Positions 46,551 to 59,469 of a DNA stretch of 64,000 nucleotides are shown here, one piece after another. The notes beneath the pieces were generated by a model that was not told where the DNA came from, did not search any database, and saw nothing but the letters and a program-made list of their open reading frames with translations. The stretch's first letter is position 1. Each line of letters opens with the position of its first letter. Origin of the DNA: Toxoplasma gondii ME49 (lineage: Eukaryota; Apicomplexa; Conoidasida; Eucoccidiorida; Sarcocystidae). The stretch lies in contig NC_031480.1 of the NCBI RefSeq assembly GCF_000006565.2, positions 5,201,170-5,265,169 of the forward strand. The letters are read 5' to 3'. The position numbers and the translations under genes are program-made.

Positions 46551-49500
46551 GAAACACACAAGAAGGCTTGTGCATCTCCAGTTGTGGAACCCATAGACAG
46601 GAACCCACGAGCGGAGGGCAAATTAGTCCTAGGAAAGGCAGGTACCCGTGTCGATCTCCAGTTGTGGAGCCCATGCACAGGAATACACGAGGACGGGAAT
46701 AATTATTTTTTCGTAGCAAGACAAGAAACCGTGAGCACTTGCTTTCGGTTGTGGAACCCCTGAACAGGAATAGGGGAGTGAAAGAGCGATGGAATGGTGG
46801 TGTCTGCGTCGGGCCTTTGAGAGGATCTCCCTTTATCGATACTCATCTCCTGTCTGGCGTCGGTAAATCTGGCCATAAATCTACAAATTCATGTCCCCGA
46901 AATAGGTGTCTTTGTCGTAAAATCGGTTCGCCAGTACGTTTCCGTCCGGTCAAGCTTGCGGTTTGTTTGTGCATGTGCAATCAAGGTATCCCACGGGAAA
47001 CAAGCGGATTTTTGTGATGCTTCACCGGTTCGTTGAGGCGACGCGGTGTGTGGAACCAGCGCGTCTGCACCTCTATGTGTTACCCTTTTGTGCAAATAAA
47101 AAGTATACACACAGCAGACTCGTCGTTGGAATTGAAACAGTTCCTCCGATGTTAATGAGGACGTTTTTACGCTCTGAACACCAGCCATAAGAATTTAGGT
47201 TTGTACCTGTTGCCGTTTCAGCTTCGTGCACGCAAACTTCTGCAGGCATGTGCAGAAGTCACGCCTCTCTGCGAAACTACACACGCACTTCCGACGGGCC
47301 GAGTTGGTTTATTCGCTGCGCTTTTTAGGTATTTTTCTCCGTTTCGTGGCCGTTCCCTTTCTCGCGTTTGTTCCCTGTGGTTTCACGGTTACATTGTGGA
47401 AATCAAGGACTGACGTTTTCTTGACACGACTTCCCGTTCGCTCCTGTTTTCTGGCTGTTGTCTTTTGCCGTGGTCCATTAAAAGATTGAGGGAAGGTTTT
47501 GCCATAGACTGAGCAACTCCCATTTGTATATCAGCGGATCCCTTTTCCTCCGCGCCTTATGGCTCCTAGGGCTTCTTTTGAAAACGGTGTCTTCCTTCGG
47601 CAGTGACAACAAGCCGAAAGACGTGAATACCCTTGTTTTTTCATCCGCCTGCACAGAGGGGAAACTGCATCCAAAGTGTGTAGCGAGGGGCACATAGAAT
47701 GCGTGCTCCCCAGCTGGCTTGTTCAAAATGTTAAGACGCTGTTGAGTTCTTACCCCATTTCTTTTCTTTGAGACTGACGCTCGCTTTTTGCCCGGTTCGT
47801 TCCCCCGAAAAAACACTTCTTTTCTATATACTGGTCAAATCCGTCATCCTTTTCCTATTAAGTCGCTGCCGAACTAGCAGCAGCCGTCTTTTGAAGTGTA
47901 AGACGCGAAAAGTGGTGTTCGCATCAGATCCCGAAATCAGGACTGCTTGAAACTTACATGTGAGAGTAGGAATGCAACAACAAACACGACAAAACGCGGT
48001 TCGGTTAGCCTTAGTGTGCAAACAATTGTTATCATGAGGCTTCCATGAAGTTATCCGTTTATTCAATCTTAGTCACCTCTTCCCTTCAGCTGCGGGACCG
48101 AGCAATGAGTCGCACCAGACACGAAGCCGGCAGAAAATGTAACAGAGAAAAGTTGTTTCTCGTGAAACTGCACAGGTAACACAAGGGAAGTCGTTTTTCC
48201 GAACCGCCAGTCTGGACGCTAGCAAGAAGTGAGGACGTTCCTTGTCTTGGTTTCTTAGATGGAGTCAAGATGTTTGAAAAGACAAGGCATGAGCGCAAAC
48301 TTCTTTCGTGAAAAAAGGTGCTTTACTGTTTCAGTGATTTTATTCCCATGACTCAGCAGAATCTTGCACCCTGTGAACGAAGTATTCGGAGTTTTAGGAT
48401 TTTTTGCATTTTCTGTAAACAAGATGAGAGACACATCAGATTAACCTCCTGCCTTTGGCTGTTGAAACCAGTGAGTATCACCGGCAGAAACTGATAGATT
48501 TCTTGCATGAATTTACCTACTCAGTTGGCATAGTGCCTGTATATTGGCAGCCACCCACCTCGATAGTGCTAATGGAATTGGTAATGGCCTGTGCATATTT
48601 ACCGGCCTGCGTTTCAGTTCTGTTGTTGTTCGTGCTGTCTTGGGATTTTCCAATCGGAGTATGATTAGCTCTCTAGTTACTCACATACCAGGACTTCTTG
48701 GTAGCCTCTGCGAAAACTCCGGAGAAACGCGACGGCTTGTAAACACGGTTGGACACAGGATTATTCGCTGGGAACAGTTTCAGAACGACGCAGCTTGGCT
48801 GAACCAACAACTTGTGAGTTTCGTTTTTATACAGTAAAACTCAGGTTGCCGGATTAAATTGGAAAAGCTGGCGCAACATTCAGGGCGCATTCATGTACGG
48901 TCACCATTGGGAGGCTGTTTCCCCGGAGCCACAGTGGTAGACCGTCGTCAGCTGCTCCTTTTTTTTCTCGGCTTTCATTTCTTAAAGGAGACCAACAAGC
49001 GTTTCAGCAGCTTTTCCTGTTGGCAAGAGTTCAAACTTCTCGTTTCCGCCCACACTCAAGAAGCCAATAAAAGCGCTTTTTTTCGCTCTCTAGCTTTCTC
49101 ATATTGTATGAATAATACGATACAGAGAATACATGACGTTGTTTCCAGTTCCTTTCCACTCCAGCCTTATGGTCGTTTCTGTCGTATTAGCACGTCGGGA
49201 AAGAGTGGCTCTGTACGTGGAATTCCAACCTAGACTGGCGTGGCAAACTCTGGACGCATTTATGTCGGCAATTTTCTCGTCTCGAATCTTGTTCTCCTGC
49301 CTCCTCGCTATAACCTGTTGTCTTGAGGGTGTGTGGCACTTTTCTGCAATTCATCAACAATCCACAACTGGAAATACCGTCAGCGGAAGGGTGATTACTG
49401 GGGTGCCTTCGATGGTGTTCTTGGTTACTCTAGATAGTGTGTCTTCCACAGCCACACGCACCGTATGAGCGGATGTATACCATGCCCAGAGAGCACGAAA

Positions 49501-50751
49501 ACACGGTAACTTCTTCGAATCCGTCCCTGTTAGTTCATTTGTCGTTTTACCAGGACAAAGGCGACCTTCAGTCTCCTGGTCCTGTCAGGTTTGCATTCGA
49601 AATTCAACGCATCTGTTTGAGTTCAGCACCCGTGTCCGAACACTGCACGCCGGGCACTGAGGTGGCGCTGGGACATACCGACACTGCTTCTCCTCCATTT
49701 CTCGACACAAACTGAAACACTTCTGGAACTTTTTCCTCTAGCCGGTCTTTCTTGAACTTCAGATCGAGTGCCCGGCGTGGAGAACAGCCCTTGTTTTGGC
49801 GTTTTTTGCTGGTTTGTCCTCTGTGACTCCTGCGCAACATCACACGCCCCTGACGAGTGCAGACAGGCTGCATGTACGCTGGGATGTCTGTGCTCCTACA
49901 TGGTCTGTTCTCGCCGGCGAGAAAAAGAAGCTGCAGCAGTTTCTTCTTATTGCTCCGGCTTCTCGAGGCGGAGGTGTGCTCATGTTCAAGCTCTGCTCTT
50001 TCCTTATCGCGACGAGGGGTCTTTCCGCCGACCAGGATTTCCACTACCAATGAGCCCTGCTCCCAAGTCTGGATTGCACGAGTCCTAGAACGTCCAATGC
50101 TCTGGAATGAGTCTGTTTTATGTTCCTGATTTTTCAAGGTTGCCCGGCTGCCAAGCAACACAAACGTACGGACTGGCGCCCCAACAATCCAAGTGCTCCT
50201 GAGATTCACTTGTGTACTTGTGTCTTGTCTGCTCCTTGCACAGAGTCGTCCTTTTTCTTTAGTTGCATGTTTGCTGTCTCGTCTTGAAACAAAGGAGCGC
50301 CGACAACGTCAGCCCAAAACTCTTTCACTGCTTCCAGTCTACCTACCACCGAAAGCGAGGACGCACATCGTTTTTCGTGTTCGCCTCCTCCTTGGTGGGT
50401 TTCATCCCTTCTTCTTTTCCCCATCTCGTTCTGAAAAGCAGAACTCGTTTGTGCGTTCCTCGCTTCTCCCTGTGTTCCCTCCGCCTGCGTCTTTTTTTTT
50501 CACAACAGGAAAGTCGGAGTTTCGCCGACGCAAAAGACTGTCCCTGTTGCGAGACCTGACCGCCTGTCTTCTCCGCCCCGGACTTCCTTTCTTTTCTGTA
50601 AACCGGAAGCCGCAAACTCGATAAACGTCGCTGTCTGGATATTTCTTTTCCGAGCACGAGAAAAGGACCGCCTCCGCGCCCTTCTCCTCCCCTCTCTTCG
50701 GGTGTCTCGGCCATCTTTGCAATTTTCTTCACCTCCTGTGAGACACGAAAC
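46551..50751. other. Spacer upstream of RPN12
   Basis: A 4.2-kb stretch with short, conflicting open frames. Its first 230 bases carry three diverged copies of a repeat (listed separately). The last few hundred bases are pyrimidine-rich and probably form the RPN12 promoter and 5' leader. No gene is supported. Confidence 0.45.
46575..46776. repeat. Three diverged copies of a repeat around GTTGTGGAACCC
   Basis: A block of about 35 bases built around GTTGTGGAACCC and ACAGGAA recurs at about 46575-46610, 46655-46691 and 46744-46776, with 80-90 bases between starts. It lies directly downstream of the stop at 46550, so it may be in a 3' untranslated region. Confidence 0.75.
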
Positions 50752-53700
50752 ATGGCGCCTGGAGTGACTCAGGCAGAGTTCCAGCGAGAGCTGCAGGAGG
50801 CACAGGCGGCTCTCGCTCGTGTGCGGCAGGAGCAGAAGGCAGAAAGGAACTTGCAGGATGCGTGGAAACTTATTCAGAAAGTCAAGATGTTTGTTACTCT
50901 CTACCCTCTCGGCGACTTCACCGACCCTGCCCTTCTCAAGGTACGATGTCCCGGTCCTCTGCGTTCTGAGGCTCTCTGTACTCTCTCTTCTTTTGTCCAT
51001 GCCTCGACTTCTCTCCTCTTCTTCTGTCCGTCTCCTTCGCTCTTCCCATTCCATTTTCAAAGTCTACAGAAAGGCAGTCTCGAATAGAGACGCATGAAAC
51101 AAAGAGCTGACGTCTGTTCGAGGACATGCGGAGACACTCGAGTTCCATCCTCCACACTCTCCGCAGCTCTGCCGTCTGTCTTTCTCCCCTGCTCACTCAT
51201 TCGTCTCTTCTCTTCCTCATGTTTGTTTTCTCCTTCCTCCGTCCTCCTTCCGGTTCGTTCTTCTCTTCTCCTCTCCCCTTTCTCGTTCCTTCGTCCTCTT
51301 CGTCCTTTGCTCCCTCCTTTTCTTCTTCCTCATATGCCTCCTTCCTTTTCCTAAATCTCTGTCTTCTCTTTCTCGCCTTCTCTTTCGGTCGTCGTTGTCT
51401 TTCCACAACTCACGCCCATACTTTTGTTGCTCGCCTGTAGGCTGTGGCTCTCGTCGGTCGGGAGTGCTTCGAGCTTGCTACTCTCCTCAGCGTCGCAGAG
51501 ATGCAAGAGCAGCTCCGCGGACTGGAAGGAGGCGCTGCGGATATGGTCGATGAGCCTCTGGCTGGCGAGGAAGACTTCGAGCGGCACATGCTCATGCTGC
51601 TTCCCTACTACACGGACTACGCAGATGTACGAGAAAAACGCTTTCCTCTTTCATCAAATCCACGGATGAGTCCCCAGTTCTCTGTAGTTAGGACCCTTGT
51701 GTCTCTGTTTACCTCCATGATCACTTGACGCTACACTAAGAACCGACGGAACTCTATTTTCGTATCCTCACTGTCTCCTGTTTTTCTGTTTTCGATCTCT
51801 CCTTGTTGCATTCATATATATATATATATATGTATATTTATATGTATATTTATGTGTATATTTATATATTTATATATGTAAATATATAAAAATAAATGCA
51901 TGTGCACGTGTGGCGGGGCTTGTCAAGATCCCCGCTTTTTTCTGGGTAGCTCGCTGTGTGCGTAGGAGACAAAGCAGCCGTCTCGCCTCCAGATTGCTTC
52001 CAGAGGAGAACCGCATGTACTCGGGGAACGCACCCGTCTGTGCCAGTGGAATTTCTGCCAGACAGATAGTCTTTAGACGTTTTAGAGACAGGAACACTGT
52101 ACACACCTCTTAGGATGATTCGGTGGAAGTCAGGACCTGGTTCAGCGGGCGTATGTACACGACGATCTACGTCGGGTGCAGCCTCGGAGGTCAGCTACTA
52201 TTTTGACTTCTCTCTTGTTTATTTCCTTGCGCTTTGAAAGGCGCTCGCTTGTATGCGTGGTGGTATGTGTGTATCTGTCTTCGCACATCGATGTGTGAAT
52301 CTGCGGATCTGCTGCTTCGCGATTTTCTTACTGAAGAGCATGTCCACTGTAGCGTTTAGGTGGGCCTGCTTTGTAAGAGTGGATGCGTATTTGCACTGTC
52401 TCCACCTTCGAGGCCTCAATGAGCAATCCGAATAGCAGTGGTTGTTGCTTTCCACTAATGTGTCAAGTCTTGGAGTTCCATTCTAGAGTGTGTCAACGGT
52501 GAGTGTAGATACTCTGCACCTGCGAACTGTTTTGCTTCCGCTACCTTTTCAGCTGCTGCCTCCGTCGGAACACCACAGCGAACTCCTGTGTCTCTACCTC
52601 CTCTATTTCCTTGCCTGCAACCGAATCGGAGAATTCCACATGGCTCTTCAGCTGCTCGCCCCTCAAGTGAGTTGCTCGGGACTGCGTTTGCTGTGCTTCC
52701 CCTCGCACTCTCTCTTCAAGAAGCGGCGCGGACCAACGTTTAAGTCGATGGAGCTTGACTCACCCTGAAAGCTGTCTCCAGCAGTGCAGTGGTCTCTCAC
52801 ACGCCGTCGCTGCGTCCTGCAGTCGCTTCCGCGAACGAGAGACGCGCTCCGAGGAGCTCGTAACTTCTCCGCTTCACGGCGCGCTACTCTTTTTCCACGG
52901 AAGGAACTCTCCTTCTGGTGCAAACCAGCTCGCTTCCTTCACTCCGAATCAATTTTCGCCCACAGAGGAGAACAGAGTCGAGCCGCAAGTGAGGGAGGGG
53001 ACTTCCATTTGCGCGGGGCTTCTGCAGAGACAACGCGCCAGCGAGCGTTCTCGTGAAAGAGCCCAGCGTCTCCGCCTCTTTCTCAAGACGGACTGCTTGT
53101 TTGTTAGAGCTGAGGTGACTGTCTCTGGAGGCGAAACTGTGGCCGCTCGGTCTTTTGTTTTCAGGTTTGCGCAGACCCGCTGGTCGCCGAAGTACTGGCG
53201 CTGGAGCAGCACCTCATTGAGGGAAGCTACGCGTTCATTTCCGATTTGCAGAGATCAGAGGGTCGGGGGGTGTCCGGGAGCAAGATGAAGATCGGCGCGG
53301 CTCTGCCTTCTGCCCACGTCTTCATCGAGAAGCTGGTGAAAACGGTCCGGCTGAAGGCTGCGGCCTCTCTGGAGAGAGCGCACGACCAGGTGGACGTACA
53401 GTACGCGCTGAAGACTCTGAATCTACGGAGTGTGCAGGAGTTGCAGGCGTTCGTCGAGATCCACAATTTCGGGATGCGCCGAGAAAGTTCAAAGGACCTT
53501 CACGCAGAAAAAACAAGTGGTAGGGAAAAACCGAGTTTGCGTAAACTCGTTCTGCTTCCTGGTTGGACGGCTCCTTCTTTTAACGCCTTTCTGGGTAGTC
53601 ACACTCGAAACGCGTCGACGCGGCGGTGGAACACAATTCATGCGGCTCAAGCCGAGGGCTCGCGGCGGCGCGCTTTCATCCCGCGTGTCTTTTTCGGAAG

Positions 53701-54752
53701 AGCAGAAGCGCGCCGCCAGGCGCCATCGCAGAGGTGCTGCGCGAGATGTCGACCTTTCTCCTCTCTGGCTTTTTGACTTTCTTCGTTTCTCGCAACTTTC
53801 TCCCCTGGTTTTTTTTTCTTTCCTTCTTCAGGGCACCCAGGCGTCTTCTCTCAAGGCTCGCTCTACCACGCAGAAGGCGCAGGAGCGCCCGGCAGCGTCA
53901 GTACGTTGGCAGCAGGCGTCGGCTCTGGGAGTTTCGCGTCTGCTGTCAGCTTCGCTGCGCCTGGAGAGGTCGCGGTGGAGTGGCAGCTCGAAGGAGATCT
54001 GCTGAAGTTCCGCAGAAGTGGAGGAAACAACCGAGCGCCGCAGCACTGCAGCATTCAGGCCGTCGACGTCATCGGAAACCTCATAGGTACGGCGAAAGGT
54101 TCGGAGACATTTGCTCCCTCGATGCAGACTGTGTCCGGTCACTTCTGTTCCAAGCTGTGCTACGGGTCAGCAGACGTTCCATGGAATGAAGGCTGCTTGT
54201 AAGAAGAGGAATCGAACGAAAAGGTGACGCGTAGCTGTATCTGCAATTCCTGCACCTTCCTGCGTAAACGCGTGCGTCTGAGAATTGAGCGAAGACGACT
54301 CTTGTCGGCGCAGACGCACAGGAAGACTCTCTGAGAGATGCAGCTGCACCACCTGCAAACGGTCGACGGGCTGCGTGTCAGTGTTCACGTACTGCAGACC
54401 CCAAGGACGACGGTGATTCGAAACGGAAGAGCCGCCGCCCTCAGGGCATGCAGTGCTAGTCAGAGAGAACTGACTGCAGCTAGACTCCCGTTCCACGTGG
54501 TACAAGGGGATTATTTCGGGGAAACTCAGACTTTGCTACGAAAAAGAGGTGGTAGAGGTGAAGCGCTAAGTTGCAGAGAAGCGGCTGGGCATGTCTTTTA
54601 CTGTCTCGAGAAACCGCATGCATAGGTCGCACAGCTGTCTCTTGCGAGCGACATTATTTTCGGTGCTTTTCTCGCTGAACTGACTTCTCGCGCATGCAAA
54701 GTCGTCCTTGTGTTTCTCAGGGTACGCCACGGAGCTGGAGAGAATTGTTTAG
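50752..54752 (+). CDS. RPN12: 26S proteasome regulatory subunit RPN12 (PSMD8)
   Basis: Six phase-consistent exons: 50752-50940, 51441-51626, 52553-52666, 53165-53519, 53832-54086 and 54721-54752, about 376 residues against about 350 in human. RPN12 is a PCI-domain lid subunit of the 19S regulator, one of the last subunits added to the lid. Matching segments include LLPPSEHHSELLCLYLL, CNRIGEFHMALQLL and EGSYAFISDL, then the PCI helix (VKTVRLKAAASLERAH), the winged-helix segment (VQYALKTLNLRSVQEL), WQLEGDLLKF and the typical C terminus YATELERIV. The Gly/Ala/Ser-rich stretch between FVEIHNF and WQLEGD (about 70 residues) is an insertion relative to the animal protein. Start context GAAACATGG. 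The exon 4/5 junction falls in the insertion, so its exact position is the weakest point. Confidence 0.94.
51812..51895. repeat. (TA)n microsatellite in RPN12 intron 2
   Basis: TATA and TATTTA blocks lie within the 926-base intron between exons 2 and 3 of RPN12. Confidence 0.88.
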
Positions 54753-56600
54753 AGAAGAAGCAGTCGCGTCTGGCACGCTTTGACTCTTTCTTCTCTGAGA
54801 TCCTCTCTTCAAAACGGCCCAGGCGCTGGAGGACCAGCCTCGTCTGTCCAACTGGTGTCGCTCCTTCTCGAGCCTGGCTGCCTCGGAGAAAAAGAGTGCA
54901 GTCTTCAGGCTCTGAGAAAATCCTGTGCTAGCCAGTCTAGACAGCCTGAACGCTAAACGTTTGTCTCCTTGGTCGACCTCTTCCAGGTCTGTGTCCGCGG
55001 CCTCAAACTCGACTGCGCTTTTCTGACGCTTGCGTCAGAAGTGATCGTCGGAGACTGGCGTCCACCGTGGGGAGGGCCGAGAGCTGACGCGAAGTCTGCT
55101 TGCACATCAGAGGCCAACGAGAGAGACGAAGAAGAGGAGTTGGCCGCGGAGTTTGAGAGAACCGCGGGAGAAAAGCGCAAGAGCTGAGGCAACGACCCGT
55201 AGTTCTCCTCGACCGATAGTCTCCAGGTGATGGCCGCTACGCACGGCGCCCAGAACAAGAGATGCAGCCTGAACTATCTCTTTTCCGGGGAACGGTCTCG
55301 CTGTTGGCAGGCTCTCCAAGAACCTGAAACAATGGCGCCAGAGAAACAGCGGGGGATACACGACTCGGATTGGAAACCAGAGGCGAGAGAGTTCCTGAGG
55401 GCGCGCCGAGAGAATCGCAGGCGAGCGAGAGGCGTGGAAGGGTACAAACTGAGACAGGGACATGTACAGAGATGCAAACGCGCAAAAGAACAGACTGTGA
55501 GACTGCCCAGGCGTGGACAGTTGGGGGAACTGCGGCCTCAGTCTGCTTAGGGAGGTTCACAGGAAGTGCTTGAGAACTGTTTAGAGGCAACAATAACAGA
55601 CACTACACTCTTCAACTGTTCAACACTGCCCGGATAGTCAGGACAAACACTTGCGAGATTTCCACGGTGGATCCCGACGAACCATCCTGGCTGTGTCAGG
55701 GAAAGAGACTCGTTCTTTGGGAACGGACACAAGGCCCTGCAAACGTCTAAAACATCTCGCACCCGCTTCGACGACACAGTCGCAATCTTCCATTCTTTCT
55801 GCTGACGGAGTCACCTAGTAGATTGTCTTCACTCCTGTTGCTTGGTGGATGATGGCATTCTTCTTAAATTCACGAAAGGACCGACTTCGAGCAGAAGCAG
55901 AGGTGGATTGTGTGGGCTCACCGAACCACGTACACTCTTCTACGTACACCTGCCAGTGGCGGTGATGATCGACGCGACATTCTCTTTCTAAACTCGGGAA
56001 GCAAAGATTCTCACACGGACGCGGGGCTTCCGCTTCCGACGGTGCCGACCTGTGGCACGAGCAGCACTTTGTGTGTGGGTCCGACAGCGGAAATTCCAGA
56101 TTTTCTCGCGTATCTTTTGCAACACGACAGTAGCGCTCCTCACTGCTGTCTAGCCACTTGCAGTTTGCAGCGACCTCTTTCTTTTTTTTTATTGTGTTTC
56201 GACTCCAGAAAGCTGAGAGAGAAAAGTCGCACACGCCCGACTTAACAGGATCTCGTCCTCCGGTCGTGCTGCCTGCTGGCGGCAACTGTGAAGAAAGACG
56301 CATGAAAGAGAGCCTCTAGTGGAAAGCAATTTCTGAAAAGTGTGACTTTCTGTGGTAGCCCGACGAAAAGTAGAACTCACCCGTTTTTCGCCTTCCCTTT
56401 GAGGTTCGTTATTCAGATCTCCGTTGCTGTCCATCTCGACATTTCACGCCCATATCTTCCTCTCCAAAATAGCCAAAAAAACAAGGACACCCCAAACAAA
56501 AAACAAACGAAAACATCTCTCTGTTCACCAGGATACGACACCTGTGTGGATGCACACATCCTTTGCCACCCATTTGCCCCGGCCGCATTTAGTTGCACGT

Positions 56601-56632
56601 ATATACATATATATATATATATATATATGCAT
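56601..56632. repeat. (TA)n microsatellite
   Basis: About 13 TA units in the spacer downstream of RPN12. Confidence 0.85.
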
Positions 56633-56814
56633 ACTTATCGATTCATACAAATATCTATTTGTATATTTATATCTCTGTATGGATATGGTTTTTTACACGG
56701 TGGACCATTACGAGCAAGGGAAGGAGAGCGAATACACTACAATACCAGTCTGTGTGTCGAAGCACGGTGTTCCTGCTCTTGTTCGCACCTGACTTCCCTG
56801 GCCATTTCCAGCTG

Positions 56815-57516
56815 TTAAGTCACTTTGTGAGACACGCCTACCGAGAGGTCCGAAGAATGTATCAAAGTGTGGACTATACAAGAAAATGCTCTTAAAGGAA
56901 AGGCACAGAAAATGGTTCTTTTTTGTAAAGGGACAGAACTGGGGATCCCCTGCAATAAGTGAAAGGTTGCGAGAGCGTCGCAACTTGGAAAAGGGCACAT
57001 CGTTTTGATTCGTGGCCAGTACTGCTCTGGTTTCAGAGCTTTTCCTTGTGTTGACTTCCTGCTCTTTGCTTCCTTTTCTAATAAGTAACGCTCTAGTACA
57101 TTCACTCTCGTGATAGCAAGGGTCTGTGAAAGATCTCGTCGCTCTCCCCTGTTTTTCCATTGAACGAGAAACTGGCAGACCGACGCGACTCTTACGCGCT
57201 TGTTGAGAGACACAGAACATGAGACGCGATTCTTGTAAGGAAGCCAATTCGCGGGCAGTCCAATCGTGTTTTCGAGTCTGGTGGAAACTTCGCTCCAGAG
57301 AAATACCCTGAAGAAGGTGGGGAGATCTTCAGCAAATGCGGTCAGAAGCGCAGCCCACGGACAGATGCCGAGATCCGCAGTCAGTCGAGAAGACGGTTCA
57401 AGTTGTGTCTCGCGGAGTGCGCCATTTCGACAGAGAGAAACAAGAATGGCCTTGCCTGTGTACTTTCTGTCGTGAAAAACCTTCATCCAGTTGCTTGTCA
57501 GGCAGGCCAGGCCCAC
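56815..57516 (-). CDS. Possible hypothetical coding segment
   Basis: An open frame of 233 codons on the minus strand opens at GTG, so if real it is an exon or has its start upstream. The translation has a balanced composition with stretches such as LTADLGICPWAALLTAF and RVNVLERYLLEKEAK, unlike the Ser- or Arg-rich shadow frames elsewhere. No family is recognised. Its length is somewhat more than expected by chance at this base composition, but nothing else supports it. Confidence 0.25.
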   Translation of the reverse strand: MGLACLTSNWMKVFHDRKYTGKAILVSLCRNGALRETQLEPSSRLTADLGICPWAALLTAFAEDLPTFFRVFLWSEVSTRLENTIGLPANWLPYKNRVSCSVSLNKRVRVASVCQFLVQWKNRGERRDLSQTLAITRVNVLERYLLEKEAKSRKSTQGKALKPEQYWPRIKTMCPFPSCDALATFHLLQGIPSSVPLQKRTIFCAFPLRAFSCIVHTLIHSSDLSVGVSHKVT

Positions 57517-59469
57517 ACGAATCCGAACCGTTTATATCCGTGCAGTAAACGAAGACGTCGTGTGCTATTTCCCTCCAGTAGATAAACAGAAGCACGACAT
57601 CCTAATGGCCGTCTGCCCAACTGTTCACCAGAAACTCAACAAAGCAAAAGAAGACCACCTCACGACTCTTTCTTGCTGGACAAGCCCCGATTTTCACGAC
57701 TTCTATGTCATTTTAGTTTCTAGAAGCACTTCAGTGCAGATTTCCTTTTCAATTTCCTTCGTTATACCTTTTTCGCAACGTTCGCTCGAAAGTTCCGAGC
57801 CAGGAGTGCCACAGACCAGTTAGACAGAAAACGCGCAGCCTTTTCCTCTTTGGCTCGCGACGGCAAATCTCTCAACTTTCTGCACCATCCGCAGCCCCGA
57901 AATCGCTTTTTCTAGGCCGTTCGCCATCAATGACTTCTTTCAACGTGTGGAAAAGCCAGTGCCGGTAAGTCTGTTTGTTTTTGTGACCCACGCACGCGCG
58001 CGGATTGTGTCTTCGCAGACGAAAGCCGTGCTGCAGAGGCCATCTCGTGTCTCCATAACGCTCTATCGACTGGCTTGTCCGTCTCTTTGTCGCTCCTATT
58101 CTTTTTCCTCTCTTCGCGAAGCTTCCTTAGCCATTTTTCGCCGAATTTTTTCTCATTTCTGTCCTCAAAATTCCGTCATTGCCTCGCCCCAGCCCCGAGA
58201 GTTCTGAGTCGAGCATGCAAGCCGCTAGCTCATCTGTGAGTGAAGAGCTTGGCACTGGCTGTCTGGGCTTTTGAGGAACTCTTCCGGCCCTCGCGTCTTC
58301 TCTTTCGTGTCGATCCTGTGGATTCTTTTCGCTTTTTCGCTCTCCTTTTGTTGTCTTCTGCACAGAACGCGGCGCTAGCATCCTGTCGAGCGCGCGAGAA
58401 CATGCGCGGGGTCACTCTTCCTCCTTTGACTCACTCCACACAGGAAAATAGACGTTAAAAATACTACACAAGTTTGATGGGAAGTGCCGTACGACCCAGA
58501 GTTCTTTTCGTCCCGTGGAAACGATGAAACTGTCGTTTTTCCGCGTTTGTTCACGACACTCGCAGCATACCCCTCTCACGGAGGCTGGACGACACCCTTG
58601 AAGGTGACTCAACTTTTACGAAGTGTCTAAAATGCCCTGCTTCTTTGTCGTTTCACGCGCAATTGAGTCGAGCCCAACTGCGAGTGCTTTCTCTCTGAAG
58701 GATCTGCCGCTAAGAACAGAGACTGCAATTGTCGCCGACTTTCCTTTGCTCTTTGTCCAGCGGCTCTGTGCGAACACAGTGAAAGTCTCGCATCATGGTC
58801 TGAAACTCGACTGAAGACCGTTTCTCGTGAAAACCTTTCATCATGTGGCTTCTGTGTGCACCACTAGAACTCGTTCCTCCTCTTCCTCGAGCTCACGTTC
58901 CTTGTGAAAGGCCGAGAGATCTCCGCGTTTACGCCGTCTGCGTCGCTTTGTATCGTTCGTGTCTCGCCCTCGAAACTCGCACCGCCGCCTTTCGCCTTTG
59001 AAGAGACATGGACGGAAGACAGCGTTTCCCCCGTCTTTGCATGTCCTATTCAGGAGAGACCTCTGCTTTCTGTTTGTTTCCTGCCACACACTCCCCCATC
59101 CTGTGCTGGCCTTAGGCAGATCTGGGTCCCCAGGCGATTTCGCCGTTCAACTGACTGCTCGTTTCGATTAGGGTGTCCGTATTTCCTCAGCAGAACTGCT
59201 CTTTTGTTTCTTCCTCTGGTTGGGCAAGGTCCACCGGCCTAGAGCGAGACCCTCTTTGTCTCTTTTTTGCGGTGTCTTCTTTCGGCTTTCCCCAGCTATC
59301 CTTCTCTGCTTCGGATGCTCTTTGCCTTCTCAACCGCGCGGGGCCTCGACCTCCTCCTTTTTTTCCTCGCATCTCTGTCTCGTCTTCTGTGCCTCCACCT
59401 GCTCCTCCTCCTCCATCTGCCCTTGTTCTCCTCTTCGCTCTCATTCATTTCGGCGTCTCTCTCTCCGCG

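Larger units (their letters stand above)
54753..59469. other. Spacer between RPN12 and the 59-kb gene
   Basis: Several short frames have plausible splice sites, for example one opening after TCTTCCAG at 54987 and one from 57915 to 57959 bounded by TTCTAG and GTAAGT, but no chain of exons could be closed. A longer minus-strand frame at 56815-57516 is listed separately. A (TA)n tract occurs at 56601-56632. Confidence 0.4.

Noticed and set aside
49604..50209. Minus-strand frame of 201 codons upstream of RPN12
   Set aside because: It opens at GTG rather than ATG, is Arg/Lys-rich with no domain, and has no splice support.
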